Positions 16,072 to 25,256 of a DNA stretch of 64,000 bases are shown here, piece by piece. Made by a program: the position numbers and the translations under genes. Under the pieces are notes generated by a model, which was given only the letters and a program-made list of their open reading frames with translations, was not told the origin of the DNA and ran no database searches. Origin of the DNA: Ruegeria atlantica (lineage in GTDB: Bacteria > Pseudomonadota > Alphaproteobacteria > Rhodobacterales > Rhodobacteraceae); NCBI RefSeq assembly GCF_013032455.1, contig NZ_WQCF01000003.1, positions 124,001 through 188,000 on the forward strand, given 5' to 3'. How positions within the stretch are numbered: position 1 is the stretch's first letter; each line of letters opens with the position of its first letter.

Positions 16072-16704
16072 ATGAATTTCCACGAAGTCAGATTTCCCGC
16101 CAGCCTTAGCTTTGGTTCGGTTGGCGGCCCGGAGCGTCGCACAGATATCGTGACGCTGGCCAACGGGTTCGAAGAGCGCAACACACCCTGGGCGCATTCC
16201 CGTCGCCGTTACGACGCCGGGTTCGGAATGCGGTCCCTGGACGATATCGAAACACTGATCTCATTCTTTGAGGCCCGTCAGGGCCAGATGTTCGGGTTTC
16301 GGTGGAAAGATTGGTCAGACTACAAATCTGGTACGGCCACGGCAGACGTGGCCTACGACGATCAGGTCATTGCGCTGGGCAATGGTAGCCAAACCGAGTT
16401 TCAATTGGTGAAGACCTATAGCTCGGGTGGATTTAGCTATGTCCGGCCGATCGTAAAGCCCGTACTCGGGACAGTGACAATCGGCTTAGAGCAGGACCTT
16501 ATGCGCGAAGGCATAGACTTCGAGGTGGATCTTGCCAATGGACTGATAGCATTTTCAGCCCCCCCGCCGGAAAATGTGGAGATAACCGCCGGATTTGAAT
16601 TTGATGTTCCGGTTCGGTTCGACACCGACAAGATTCAGACCAGCGTCGCAAGCTTTCAAGCTGGTGATGTTCCCAATGTTCCGGTTGTCGAGGTGCGCGT
16701 CTGA
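16072..16704 (+). CDS. GTA distal tail protein g12 (DUF2460)
   Basis: Ring at the tail tip joining the tube to the baseplate hub. The 210-residue DUF2460 protein shows FHEVRFPASLSFGSVGGPER at the start and the Gly/Trp-rich QMFGFRWKDWSDYKS motif. ATG 16072 has GGGAG upstream; ATG 16057 in the same frame is less likely. Its stop overlaps the g13 start (TGATG). Confidence 0.92.
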   Translation: MNFHEVRFPASLSFGSVGGPERRTDIVTLANGFEERNTPWAHSRRRYDAGFGMRSLDDIETLISFFEARQGQMFGFRWKDWSDYKSGTATADVAYDDQVIALGNGSQTEFQLVKTYSSGGFSYVRPIVKPVLGTVTIGLEQDLMREGIDFEVDLANGLIAFSAPPPENVEITAGFEFDVPVRFDTDKIQTSVASFQAGDVPNVPVVEVRV

Positions 16705-17591
16705 TGGGTGGTGATAGGCAGGGGCTGCATACACATCTACAAAGCGGGTTAACCACGACTTGCCGTTGCTGGGCAATCAAGCGCGTGGATGGGCAGGAAT
16801 TCGGGTTCACCGATCATGACATGGGATTGAGCTTTGAGGGTATCACCTTCAAGGCCAGCACCGGACTGACCGCTACCGCAATCGAGCAGGCGACGGGCCT
16901 GTCAATCGACAATTCCGAGGCCATGGGCGCGCTGTCTGATGCTGCAGTCACGGAAAACGATATCGAAGCGGGTCGCTTTGATGGTGCGGAAGTGCGCGCG
17001 TGGCTAGTCAACTGGGCCCAACCCGAACAGCGGATATTGCAATTCAGAGGGTCCATCGGCGAGATGCGACGCGCTGGTGGCGCATTCCACGCCGAATTGC
17101 GGGGCCTGACGGATTTGCTTAACCGACCATTGGGACGGATTTACCAGAAACCCTGTACGGCCGTTTTGGGGGACGTAACCTGCAAATTCAATCTCGATAC
17201 GCCTGGGTATTGGGTCGAAGCAGTGATCGCCGAAATGGGGACGGACGGTAACTTGCGGCTAACAGGCGCGGAGGCAGCGGCACCGGCTTGGTTCCAGCGA
17301 GGCAGGCTAGACGTTGTCTCGGGGACAGCGAGCGGGCTGTGGGCCGCTATCAAACTGGACGAGCCTATCTCTGGCGGGCGCAACATATCGCTTTGGTCCG
17401 GAATTGGTGGCGGCTTGGCCGTCGGAGATCGGGTGCGGCTGACGGCTGGATGCAGTAAGCGAATGAGTGATTGCAGGGAGAAATTCAATAATCTCATAAA
17501 TTTTCAGGGTTTCCCTGATCTGCCAAGTGAAGATTGGATGCTGGCAGTCCCCAAGCAAAGAAACGCGAACAATGGGGGCAGCAGGCGATGA
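16704..17591 (+). CDS. GTA baseplate hub protein g13 (DUF2163)
   Basis: Trimeric hub of the tail tip, related to phage gpL-type proteins. The 295-residue protein has the DUF2163 signatures GFTDHDMGLSFEG and NLINFQGFPDLP. Cys151, Cys160, Cys250 and Cys257 are spaced as a likely metal or iron-sulfur site; a cluster has been reported for homologous hub proteins, so this is inference for this sequence. It overlaps g12 and g14 at both ends. Confidence 0.92.
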   Translation: MGGDRQGLHTHLQSGLTTTCRCWAIKRVDGQEFGFTDHDMGLSFEGITFKASTGLTATAIEQATGLSIDNSEAMGALSDAAVTENDIEAGRFDGAEVRAWLVNWAQPEQRILQFRGSIGEMRRAGGAFHAELRGLTDLLNRPLGRIYQKPCTAVLGDVTCKFNLDTPGYWVEAVIAEMGTDGNLRLTGAEAAAPAWFQRGRLDVVSGTASGLWAAIKLDEPISGGRNISLWSGIGGGLAVGDRVRLTAGCSKRMSDCREKFNNLINFQGFPDLPSEDWMLAVPKQRNANNGGSRR

Positions 17592-18034
17592 GTATCGAAA
17601 GGCATGTCATTGTTGATGAGGCACGCAGTTGGCTTGGAACACCGTATGTCCATCAAGCTTCGGTCAAAGGCGCAGGCACGGATTGCCTCGGTTTGTTGCG
17701 CGGCGTTTGGCGGGCTGTGCTCGGGGGTGAGCCCGAAGCTGTGCCGACTTACAGCATGGACTGGTCAGAGCCTCAAGGTGAGGAGCGCCTGTGGGCCGCA
17801 GCGCGTCGGCACCTGATCGAGAAATCTCGCGAGGATACGGTCATGGGCGATGTATTGCTGTTCCGTATGTGTGACGGGCGAGTTGCAAAGCATGTGGGTA
17901 TCGTCAGTCAGTCAGAATCCGTGCTGCGTTTTATCCACGCATATTCAGGATACGGCGTTGTCGAAAACACGTTGAGTGATCCTTGGCGTCGCCGGGTGGT
18001 CGCCTGTTTTGAATTCCCGCTGGAGAATAAGTGA
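17588..18034 (+). CDS. GTA tail-tip peptidase g14 (NlpC/P60)
   Basis: Cell-wall peptidase that helps the tail cross the recipient's peptidoglycan. The 148-residue NlpC/P60 protein has the nucleophile Cys33 in GTDCLGLLRGVW and His102 in AKHVGIV. ATG 17588 overlaps the g13 stop codon (ATGA); the frame is open upstream but gives no better start. Confidence 0.92.
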   Translation: MSIERHVIVDEARSWLGTPYVHQASVKGAGTDCLGLLRGVWRAVLGGEPEAVPTYSMDWSEPQGEERLWAAARRHLIEKSREDTVMGDVLLFRMCDGRVAKHVGIVSQSESVLRFIHAYSGYGVVENTLSDPWRRRVVACFEFPLENK

Positions 18035-21000
18035 ATGGCAACAATAGTTTTTTCCGCAGCAGGGGCTGCACTGGGCGGCGCGATTGGCGGAACGGTTGCT
18101 GGGCTGTCAACGGCGGTAGTTGGTCGCGCGGTTGGTGCCACCTTGGGGCGGGTCATCGACCAGCGGTTGATGCACCAGTCTGTTTTGGGAAGCGGCAGCG
18201 AGGTTGTCGAGACTGGGCGACTGGACCGATTTCGCCTAACGGGAACCGGAGAAGGTGCACCCGTTGCAACGATATTCGGGCGCATGCGAGTGGGTGGTCA
18301 GGTGATCTGGGCGTCGGATTTTCTGGAAACCAAAAGCACAAGCACAACCAGACAAACGGGTGGCGGGGGAAAGGGCTCTCCAAGTACGCCCGAGGTCAAG
18401 ACCACCACGCATAGCTACAGCTATTCAATTTCTCTCGCAATCGCGGTCGGTGCCGGGCAGATTTCGGATGTTCCCAGGATCTGGGCAGATGGTGAAGAAC
18501 TGGAACGTTCGGGCCTGAACATGCGCATTTACAAGGGGACGGGCGATCAATTGCCGGACCCTTTGATCGAGGCGATCGAGGGATCAGGTAAAGTTCCTGC
18601 CTATCGCGGAACAGCTTATGTTGTGATCGAGGATCTGCAACTGGCATCGTTCGGGAATCGGGTGCCGCAATTTTCATTCGAAGTTGTGCGACAAGAACAA
18701 CTCGGAATGCCAGATACAGCAGATGCTTTGTCAAAAACGGTGCGTGGTGTGGCGATGATGCCGGGTACTGGCGAGTACGCACTGGCCAGCGAGCAAGTCA
18801 ATTATACCAAAGGGCGTGGACGTAGCTGGGCGGCAAATGTCAACTCGGCCTCAGGCGTTCCAGATTTGGTGACATCGACGCGGGCGTTGCAATTTGAACT
18901 GCCGGCCTGTGACTCAGCCTCTTTGATAGTGTCGTGGTTCGGGGGTGATCTGCGATGCGGCCAATGCCAGCTTCAGCCGAAAGTTCTGCATAAGAACTAC
19001 GAAGGTGAAAACATGCCTTGGCGTGTGGCAGGCATGAACCGGGAGGCGGCCCAGATTGTACGTCATGAGGACGATCGTCCGCTTTACGGTGCAACCCCCA
19101 CAGACCAATCAGTGGTGCAAGCGATTCAACATATGAAAAGCATCGGTAAACGGGTGATGTTCTATCCGTTTATCCTGATGGATCAGGTTCAGGGCAATGG
19201 TTTGCCCGACCCTTGGTCTGATGCGGACCACCAACCGCATTTGCCCTGGCGTGGTCGGATTACGCTAAGTGTTGCTCCGGGACGAGACGCTTCGCCGGAC
19301 CGGACGGCAGCGGCGGACGCCGAAGTGGCAGCGTTCTTTGGGACCGCACGAGCCAGCGATTTTATCGTTGGCGACGGTGAAGTGACTTTTACTGGCCCGC
19401 AGGAATGGGGCATGCGCCGGTTTATCTTGCACTATGCGGCCTTATGCAAAGCCGCAGGTGGAGTGGACTCGTTCTGCATTGGGTCCGAGATGCGCGGTTT
19501 AACCCAGATCCGGGGCTTATCCGGATTTCCGGCTGTGTCCCAGCTGCGCTCTCTGGCTGCCGAGGTGCGTCACATTTTAGGAACGGATACCAAGATCGGC
19601 TATGCTGCGGATTGGAGTGAGTATTTCGGCTATCAACCCAATGATGGGTCGGGGGATCGCTATTTCCACCTCGATCCGTTATGGGCGGATGACAATATCG
19701 ACTTTGTGGGTATCGACAATTACATGCCCTTGTCGGATTGGCGGGATGGCGTGGATCATATGGATGCGCAGTCCGGCGCGCATTCGATCTATGATCTGGG
19801 TTACCTGCGCGGCAATATCGAAGGCGGCGAAGGATATGACTGGTACTATGCTTCACCCGAAGAGGCCGAGGCCCAAATCCGGATGCCTATCATAGATGAC
19901 GACCACGATGAGGCCTGGGTCTGGCGATACAAGGACCTGCGCAATTGGTGGTCGCAACCGCATCACGAACGCATCGGAGGAGTTCGGCAAATTGAACCAA
20001 CGGAATGGGTGCCGGGTTCGAAACCGATCTGGTTCACCGAACTGGGTTGTGCGGCGATTGAAAAGGGTACCAATGAGCCGAATAAATTTCTGGACCCGAA
20101 ATCTTCGGAATCCAGCTTGCCGCGATATTCGAACGGGCAGCGCGATGACTTCATGCAGGTCCAATACCTGAAGGCAATGTTGGGTTACTGGTCTGATCCC
20201 GCCGTCAATCCGGCTTCAGATCAGTACGACGGGCGCATGGTGGACATGGAAAATACCTATGTCTGGGCGTGGGACGCACGCCCTTTCCCAACATTCCCAA
20301 ATCTGCGCAGCCAGTGGAGCGATGGCGAAAATTATTCCAAAGGTCACTGGCTAAATGGACGATCGGGTACGCGCACGCTGGCATCAGTGGTCACGGAAAT
20401 ATGTCATGGTGCCGGGGTAGTAGATATTGATGTCTCGCGACTTGAGGGTGTCGTGCGGGGCTACGCGATTGAAGATGTGAGCAGTGCACGCGCTGCATTG
20501 CAACCGCTGATGTTGCGCTATGGTTTCGATGCCATTGAGCGGGACGGAGTGCTTTTGTTCCAGATGCGTGATGGTCGCCAGGCTGTGGAACTGGACACTG
20601 ATATTCTGGCCGAAAGCTCTGATATAGATGGTCAGATTGAGTTCCGCCGAGAGGCCGAGGCCGAATTGACCGGTCGTGTTCGGTTGCGGTTCGTTCAATC
20701 AGATGCCGATCACGATGTGGTTTCGGAAGAGGCCATATTGCCTGACACGCGCACGCATTCGGTGTCCGAGAATGAAATGCCCTTGTCGATGACGCGCGCC
20801 GAAGGTCGCCAGACGGCCGAGCGATGGCTGAGCGAGGCGAGGGTTTCGCGTGAGACGGCGCGGTTCGCGTTGCCGCCGTCAATGCTGCATTTGGGGGCGG
20901 GCGACGTTGTCAGTTTGGCAAAAGAAGGCCACGGTGCACGGTATCGTATCGACCGGCTCGAGCAGGCTGATTTGCAACTGGTCGAGGCGGTTCGTATCGA

Positions 21001-21997
21001 GCCGAGCGTTTATGAACCATCCGACTTACCCGATGATGTAGTGAGCGCCACGCCTTTTGTTGCGCCGGTACCGGTGTTATCCGTCTTCATGGACCTACCG
21101 CTTATCACTGGCTCAGAACGGCCTCATGCCCCGTATATTGCTGCATCGGCCAATCCTTGGCCTGGTGGCGTAGCCGTCTATTCGTCTGCCAATGATGAAG
21201 ATTACGACCTGCAAGATGTGATCACGGGTCAGGCTATCATCGGTTTTACAGAGACACCTATGATGCGTGCGAGCGCCGGTGTTTGGGATGAAGGTGCGCC
21301 ATTGCGCGTCAATTTGATCGACGGCGTGCTGGAATCTCGCCCGCGCGAAGCCTTGCTCAACGGCGCCAATCTGGCGGCAATCGGTGACGGAACGCCCGGT
21401 AATTGGGAGCTTTTCCAGTTCGCCAACGCAACTCTTCAGGACAGCGGCATCTACACCTTGTCCGGGCGTTTACGTGGACAGCTGGGGACAGATGCGATTG
21501 TTCCGGACGTATGGCCAGATGGGTCGATGTTCGTACTTTTGGATCAGAGCGTGTATCAGACCGGTCTATTGCGGTCCGAGCGGCGAGTCAGCAAACACTA
21601 TCGTATCGGTCCGGCGACACGAGGTTATGACGACCCGTCTTTTGTCCATTTGGTCGAAGCTTTCGACGGGAACGGATTGCGGCCCTACTCTCCGGTGCAT
21701 CTGCGGGCTAATACTTCGGCTGCAGACGATCAATTTTCCTGGATACGTCGCACTCGCTTGGATGGGGACGACTGGGCTGCGTTGGACGTTCCGCTGGCGG
21801 AGGAAAGCGAATCCTATCTGGTTCAAGTTCGCGCAAATGGCGCATTGATCCGAGAGCAGGTCGTCGGTCAGCCGAACTGGGTATATTCCGCCGCAATGAA
21901 AGCCATGGATGGCGTTAGCGGGTCCTACGACGTACAGGTGGCACAGATCTCGGCCAGCTATGGCCCGGGCTATCCGGCTAGCCTGACGGTTGCGTAG
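18035..21997 (+). CDS. GTA tail-tip megatron protein g15
   Basis: The largest protein of the agent (1320 residues), forming the tail tip that contacts the recipient and probably channels DNA. The N-terminus is a hydrophobic Gly/Ala-rich stretch (about 1-45). A TIM-barrel-like domain specific to gene transfer agents runs roughly from 440 to 740 (WGMRRFILHYAALCKAAGG; NYMPLSDWRDG; IWFTELGCAAI). A phage tail module and a C-terminal domain found in RcGTA homologues follow. It starts one base after the g14 stop. Confidence 0.94.
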   Translation: MATIVFSAAGAALGGAIGGTVAGLSTAVVGRAVGATLGRVIDQRLMHQSVLGSGSEVVETGRLDRFRLTGTGEGAPVATIFGRMRVGGQVIWASDFLETKSTSTTRQTGGGGKGSPSTPEVKTTTHSYSYSISLAIAVGAGQISDVPRIWADGEELERSGLNMRIYKGTGDQLPDPLIEAIEGSGKVPAYRGTAYVVIEDLQLASFGNRVPQFSFEVVRQEQLGMPDTADALSKTVRGVAMMPGTGEYALASEQVNYTKGRGRSWAANVNSASGVPDLVTSTRALQFELPACDSASLIVSWFGGDLRCGQCQLQPKVLHKNYEGENMPWRVAGMNREAAQIVRHEDDRPLYGATPTDQSVVQAIQHMKSIGKRVMFYPFILMDQVQGNGLPDPWSDADHQPHLPWRGRITLSVAPGRDASPDRTAAADAEVAAFFGTARASDFIVGDGEVTFTGPQEWGMRRFILHYAALCKAAGGVDSFCIGSEMRGLTQIRGLSGFPAVSQLRSLAAEVRHILGTDTKIGYAADWSEYFGYQPNDGSGDRYFHLDPLWADDNIDFVGIDNYMPLSDWRDGVDHMDAQSGAHSIYDLGYLRGNIEGGEGYDWYYASPEEAEAQIRMPIIDDDHDEAWVWRYKDLRNWWSQPHHERIGGVRQIEPTEWVPGSKPIWFTELGCAAIEKGTNEPNKFLDPKSSESSLPRYSNGQRDDFMQVQYLKAMLGYWSDPAVNPASDQYDGRMVDMENTYVWAWDARPFPTFPNLRSQWSDGENYSKGHWLNGRSGTRTLASVVTEICHGAGVVDIDVSRLEGVVRGYAIEDVSSARAALQPLMLRYGFDAIERDGVLLFQMRDGRQAVELDTDILAESSDIDGQIEFRREAEAELTGRVRLRFVQSDADHDVVSEEAILPDTRTHSVSENEMPLSMTRAEGRQTAERWLSEARVSRETARFALPPSMLHLGAGDVVSLAKEGHGARYRIDRLEQADLQLVEAVRIEPSVYEPSDLPDDVVSATPFVAPVPVLSVFMDLPLITGSERPHAPYIAASANPWPGGVAVYSSANDEDYDLQDVITGQAIIGFTETPMMRASAGVWDEGAPLRVNLIDGVLESRPREALLNGANLAAIGDGTPGNWELFQFANATLQDSGIYTLSGRLRGQLGTDAIVPDVWPDGSMFVLLDQSVYQTGLLRSERRVSKHYRIGPATRGYDDPSFVHLVEAFDGNGLRPYSPVHLRANTSAADDQFSWIRRTRLDGDDWAALDVPLAEESESYLVQVRANGALIREQVVGQPNWVYSAAMKAMDGVSGSYDVQVAQISASYGPGYPASLTVA

Positions 21998-22005
21998 GCG
22001 GGTTC

Positions 22006-22302
22006 ATGCGTACCGTCCTTCACGGTGATATCAGTGCAGCGGCGCGGGCTCTAATGGCCGCGCCGCCGTCCGAACGGGACCGTCTTTGTTCTCGTATGAT
22101 CGAAGAGGCCGAACTGGCCGACAAACATGTTATCCAGAAGGGGAAACTCCACCCTATATTCGGCAATGGATCACTGATGGCGGCAGCTCGGAACCGAAAG
22201 TTGGTAGACGAACCAAATTTTGATGACCTGCAATACTGCCATTGTTTCGAATTGGTTCTGCGCCATTTAATCCGGTTTCTGGTCAACCGGACGCACAGTT
22301 GA
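22006..22302 (+). CDS. DUF7742-like protein downstream of GTA
   Basis: A 98-residue protein of unknown function. MRTVLHGDISAAARALMAAPPSER and HPIFGNGSLMAAARNR match a small family often found directly after g15 in Roseobacter clusters. It starts 8 bp after g15, so it may ride on the agent's transcript; whether it contributes to the particle is unknown. Its 3' end overlaps the convergent zinc-finger gene by 20 bp. Confidence 0.65.
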   Translation: MRTVLHGDISAAARALMAAPPSERDRLCSRMIEEAELADKHVIQKGKLHPIFGNGSLMAAARNRKLVDEPNFDDLQYCHCFELVLRHLIRFLVNRTHS

Positions 22303-22621
22303 CGCACTTGGTGGCGGCGAGATCAATTCGCAACCGGCCTTCGGGAATTTCGTCTCCGCAGTCTTCGCAATAGCCGAATTCACCGTCCTGAATGCGGGCC
22401 AACGCAGCCTGCAGTCTGTGTGTTTCAATATCCCGATTTGCCTGCTGCGCCTTGGCCATCGCCTGATTCTGCAAAGCGTCCATCCGGCTGAGGCGACCGA
22501 CAGCCTGCTGTTCCAACTCGACGATGGATTGGGCTTCCTTCTCTGACGCTGAATGCTCTGCCAAATCGGCCAGTCGCGCCTCTATCCTTGATTTAAAACC
22601 GGCCAGTTCAGTTTTATTCAT
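22283..22621 (-). CDS. DksA/TraR-type C4 zinc-finger protein
   Basis: A 112-residue regulator of the DksA/TraR family, which binds the RNA polymerase secondary channel or acts in related stress control. The N-terminal coiled coil carries LAEHSASEKEAQSIVELEQQ; the C-terminal zinc finger has CxDC (CEDC) and CVNC. The ATG at 22619-22621 follows an AGGATAACG site; the frame is open further upstream. Being only 112 residues it is shorter than full DksA. Divergent from cysE with 84 bp between them. Confidence 0.88.
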   Translation of the reverse strand: MNKTELAGFKSRIEARLADLAEHSASEKEAQSIVELEQQAVGRLSRMDALQNQAMAKAQQANRDIETHRLQAALARIQDGEFGYCEDCGDEIPEGRLRIDLAATKCVNCASG

Positions 22622-22705
22622 TTTCGTTATCCTGCTGATCACGGGTTTGCGTTTGGCCTTTTTGCAACTAAATGGCATTCTAGGCGCAGCAAAGGAATAA
22701 ACACC

Positions 22706-23515
22706 ATGTTGGAAAAGCGCAGTCAGGTTACACCTGTCGATCCTGTTTGGAACCGTATCACGACCGAAGCTCAAGCGGCGGTTGAGGACGAACCGTTGAT
22801 GGGAGGGCTGGTTCATGCCTGTATTCTGCACCATCGCAGCTTAGAACGCGCGCTATCTTACAGGGTTTCAGCCAAGCTGTGCTCTAACGAGATGTCGATG
22901 ATGGTTCTGCGTGAAATCGTGGACGAAGCCTATGATGCCGACCCGTCTCTGATTGAGGCGGCGCGCGCTGACCTGATGGCCGTTTACGAACGCGACCCGG
23001 CCTGCCACCGCCTGTTGCAGCCAATTCTGTATTTCAAAGGCTATCAGGCGATGCAGGCCTATCGCGTGGCCCATTGGCTTTGGATGAAGGGGCGTCACGA
23101 TCTGGCGTATTTCTTCCAGATGCGTTCGTCCGAGATTTTCGGGATCGACATCCATCCGGCCGCGAAGATCGGCAAGGGCATCATGATCGACCATGCGCAT
23201 TCCATCGTGATCGGTGAAACTGCTGTTGTGGGCGACAATGTCTCGATGTTGCATTCCGTGACCCTGGGCGGCACGGGAAAGGAAGAAGAGCAACGCCATC
23301 CGACCATCGGCAACGGTGTGCTGATCGGTGCCGGGGCCAAAGTGCTGGGCAATATCAAAGTGGGCGATTGCAGCCGCATCGCAGCGGGTTCGGTTGTTTT
23401 ACAGGAGGTCCCGGCCTGCAAGACTGTGGCCGGTATTCCCGCTAAGATCGTGGGTGCGGCAGGCTGTGATCAGCCGGCGATCTCGATGGACCACATGTTG
23501 GGTAAGGACCAGTAG
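22706..23515 (+). CDS. cysE: Serine O-acetyltransferase
   Basis: First step of cysteine synthesis: transfers acetyl from acetyl-CoA to L-serine. The 269-residue protein has the SATase N-terminal helical region and a left-handed beta-helix with DIHPAAKIGKG, the catalytic His in IDHAHSIVIGE, and the loop SVTLGGTGK. The C-terminal tail beyond AGIPAKIVG, where cysteine feedback and CysK binding occur in the family, is present. An AAAGGA site precedes the ATG. Confidence 0.95.
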   Translation: MLEKRSQVTPVDPVWNRITTEAQAAVEDEPLMGGLVHACILHHRSLERALSYRVSAKLCSNEMSMMVLREIVDEAYDADPSLIEAARADLMAVYERDPACHRLLQPILYFKGYQAMQAYRVAHWLWMKGRHDLAYFFQMRSSEIFGIDIHPAAKIGKGIMIDHAHSIVIGETAVVGDNVSMLHSVTLGGTGKEEEQRHPTIGNGVLIGAGAKVLGNIKVGDCSRIAAGSVVLQEVPACKTVAGIPAKIVGAAGCDQPAISMDHMLGKDQ

Positions 23516-23536
23516 TCCAACCCTTCCCAATCGCAA

Positions 23537-23779
23537 TCAGTTCGAGCGGTTGTTCTTTTTGTTCAACCGCTTGAGCCGCCGCTCTTCCCGACGCTTCTTC
23601 CGCAGTTCGATCCTTTTTTCCCGTTCCGCTTTTTGTTTGGCAACCACTGCGGGATCGGATGAATTAAACTTTGAGTTTTCGCCCGGATAGCCGTTGGGCT
23701 TCGCGTGTGGCTCTGTTGGCAGAGCTGTCGCTAGCAGTACCAGCACCAGAAGAGTTTTAGCTGAGTTTACAAGGATCAT
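23537..23779 (-). CDS. Small basic exported protein, unknown
   Basis: An 80-residue protein with an N-terminal hydrophobic signal (KTLLVLVLLATALP, cleavage likely near HA-KP) followed by a lysine/arginine-rich C-terminal half that looks helical (REKRIELRKKRREERRLKR). An AGG site is close to the ATG. No family was recognised; the highly charged tail could bind nucleic acid or membranes, but this is guesswork. Confidence 0.5.
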   Translation of the reverse strand: MILVNSAKTLLVLVLLATALPTEPHAKPNGYPGENSKFNSSDPAVVAKQKAEREKRIELRKKRREERRLKRLNKKNNRSN

Positions 23780-23877
23780 TGCACACCTGTTGAGTCAGGA
23801 ACCTGTGCAATGAAATTGATGATTTCGGTATACAGGAGCAATGGCTCTGGTGTTCACGCTTGCTCACATCATGGGCA

Positions 23878-23917
23878 AACGAAAATGCCCCGCCGATTCA
23901 AGAACTGGCGGGGCATT
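23878..23917 (-). terminator. Terminator of the pdhABC operon
   Basis: AATGCCCCGCC and GGCGGGGCATT form a perfect 11 bp stem 17 bp beyond the pdhC stop. On the minus strand it is followed by TTTTCGTTT. Confidence 0.88.
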
Positions 23918-23933
23918 CGATTTAACACGTTAC

Positions 23934-25244
23934 TCAGGCGAGCATTACCATCGGGTTTTCCAGGTTGTCGACGATGGCCTTCAGCAGTTCAGCGCCAAGA
24001 GCACCGTCAATCACGCGGTGGTCAACCGACATGGTCACTGACATAACGGTAGCTACGGTCAGCTCTCCGTCATCGCCAACAACCGGTTTCTTCACACCAG
24101 AGCCTACGGCCAGAATGCCGGCATGGGGCGGGTTCACGATGGCGTCGAAATTATCGATGCCGAACATACCCAGATTCGAGATGGCAAAGGTGCCGCCCTG
24201 ATATTCATGCGGGGCCAGCTTACGCTCGCGCGCACGGCCCGCGAGGTCTTTCATCTCGGTCGACAAGGCAGACAGTGACTTCATGTCCGCATCCTGAAGA
24301 ACTGGCGTGAACAGGCCACCTTCAATTGCAACCGCGACAGCCACGTCCGAGGGCTTCAGTTGCAGAACCCGATCGCCCGCCCAGACAGCGTTGCACTCGG
24401 GAACCTGTTGCAGCGCATTCGCGACCGCTTTGATGATGAAGTCGTTGACGCTGAGCTTGACGCCACGGCCTTCCAACTGCTTGTTCAGCTGGCTGCGGAA
24501 CTTCAGCAGCGCGTCCAGCTTGATGTCGCGACGCAGATAGAAATGCGGGATGGTCTGTTTGGCTTCACCCAGACGTGCCGCGATAGTCTTGCGCATACCG
24601 TCGAGTTTGATTTCCTCGTATTCGCGACCTTCATACATGCGTGCCACGGCATCTGCGGAAGGACCGGCAGGTGCAGCGGCAGGCGCTGCTGCGGGGGCCG
24701 CTGCGGCAGCAGGGGCCGAAGCTGCGGCTGCCGGAGCCGCCGTGGCGCTTTCAACATCTGCCTTGACGATGCGGCCATGCGGACCAGAGCCTGCGATCTG
24801 CGCCAGATCAAGCCCCTTCTGCGCGGCGATGCGCCGGGCCAGGGGTGATGCGAAGATACGACCACTATCCGCCTTGGCCGGAGCCGCCGGAGCAGGGGCG
24901 GGCGCCTCGGGTGCCGCTGGCGCGGCAGCCTCGTTGGCCGCGGCTGCAGGTGCAGCTGCTGGAGTTGCAGCAGGCGTGGCCGCGATATCATCGGCGCTTT
25001 CGCCATCTTCCAGCAGAACCGCGATGGCGGTGTTCACCTTGACCCCCTCAGAGCCTTCGGGGATCAGGATTTTGCCAATGGTGCCTTCGTCAACGGCCTC
25101 GAACTCCATCGTGGCCTTGTCGGTTTCGATTTCGGCCAGCAGGTCGCCAGACGAGACGGTGTCGCCTTCCTTGACCAGCCATTTGGCAAGCGTGCCTTCC
25201 TCCATGGTCGGAGACAGGGCGGGCATCAGAATTTCTGTAGGCAT
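23934..25244 (-). CDS. pdhC: Pyruvate dehydrogenase E2 (dihydrolipoamide acetyltransferase)
   Basis: Core of the pyruvate dehydrogenase complex, moving the acetyl group from lipoate to CoA. The 436-residue protein contains one lipoyl domain (Lys43 in [11 protein letters not shown]), an Ala/Pro linker, the peripheral subunit-binding domain ([18 protein letters not shown]), a second Ala/Pro linker and the catalytic domain with His409 in [12 protein letters not shown]. The upstream gene pdhB ends 12 bp before its ATG. It closes the operon before a terminator. Confidence 0.96.
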   Translation of the reverse strand: MPTEILMPALSPTMEEGTLAKWLVKEGDTVSSGDLLAEIETDKATMEFEAVDEGTIGKILIPEGSEGVKVNTAIAVLLEDGESADDIAATPAATPAAAPAAAANEAAAPAAPEAPAPAPAAPAKADSGRIFASPLARRIAAQKGLDLAQIAGSGPHGRIVKADVESATAAPAAAASAPAAAAAPAAAPAAAPAGPSADAVARMYEGREYEEIKLDGMRKTIAARLGEAKQTIPHFYLRRDIKLDALLKFRSQLNKQLEGRGVKLSVNDFIIKAVANALQQVPECNAVWAGDRVLQLKPSDVAVAVAIEGGLFTPVLQDADMKSLSALSTEMKDLAGRARERKLAPHEYQGGTFAISNLGMFGIDNFDAIVNPPHAGILAVGSGVKKPVVGDDGELTVATVMSVTMSVDHRVIDGALGAELLKAIVDNLENPMVMLA

Positions 25245-25256
25245 CTGTGTCGCTCC

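Noticed and set aside
7311..22302. Interpretation as an ordinary prophage
   Set aside because: No integrase, repressor, replication or lysis gene and no attachment-site repeats; order and sizes fit a gene transfer agent.
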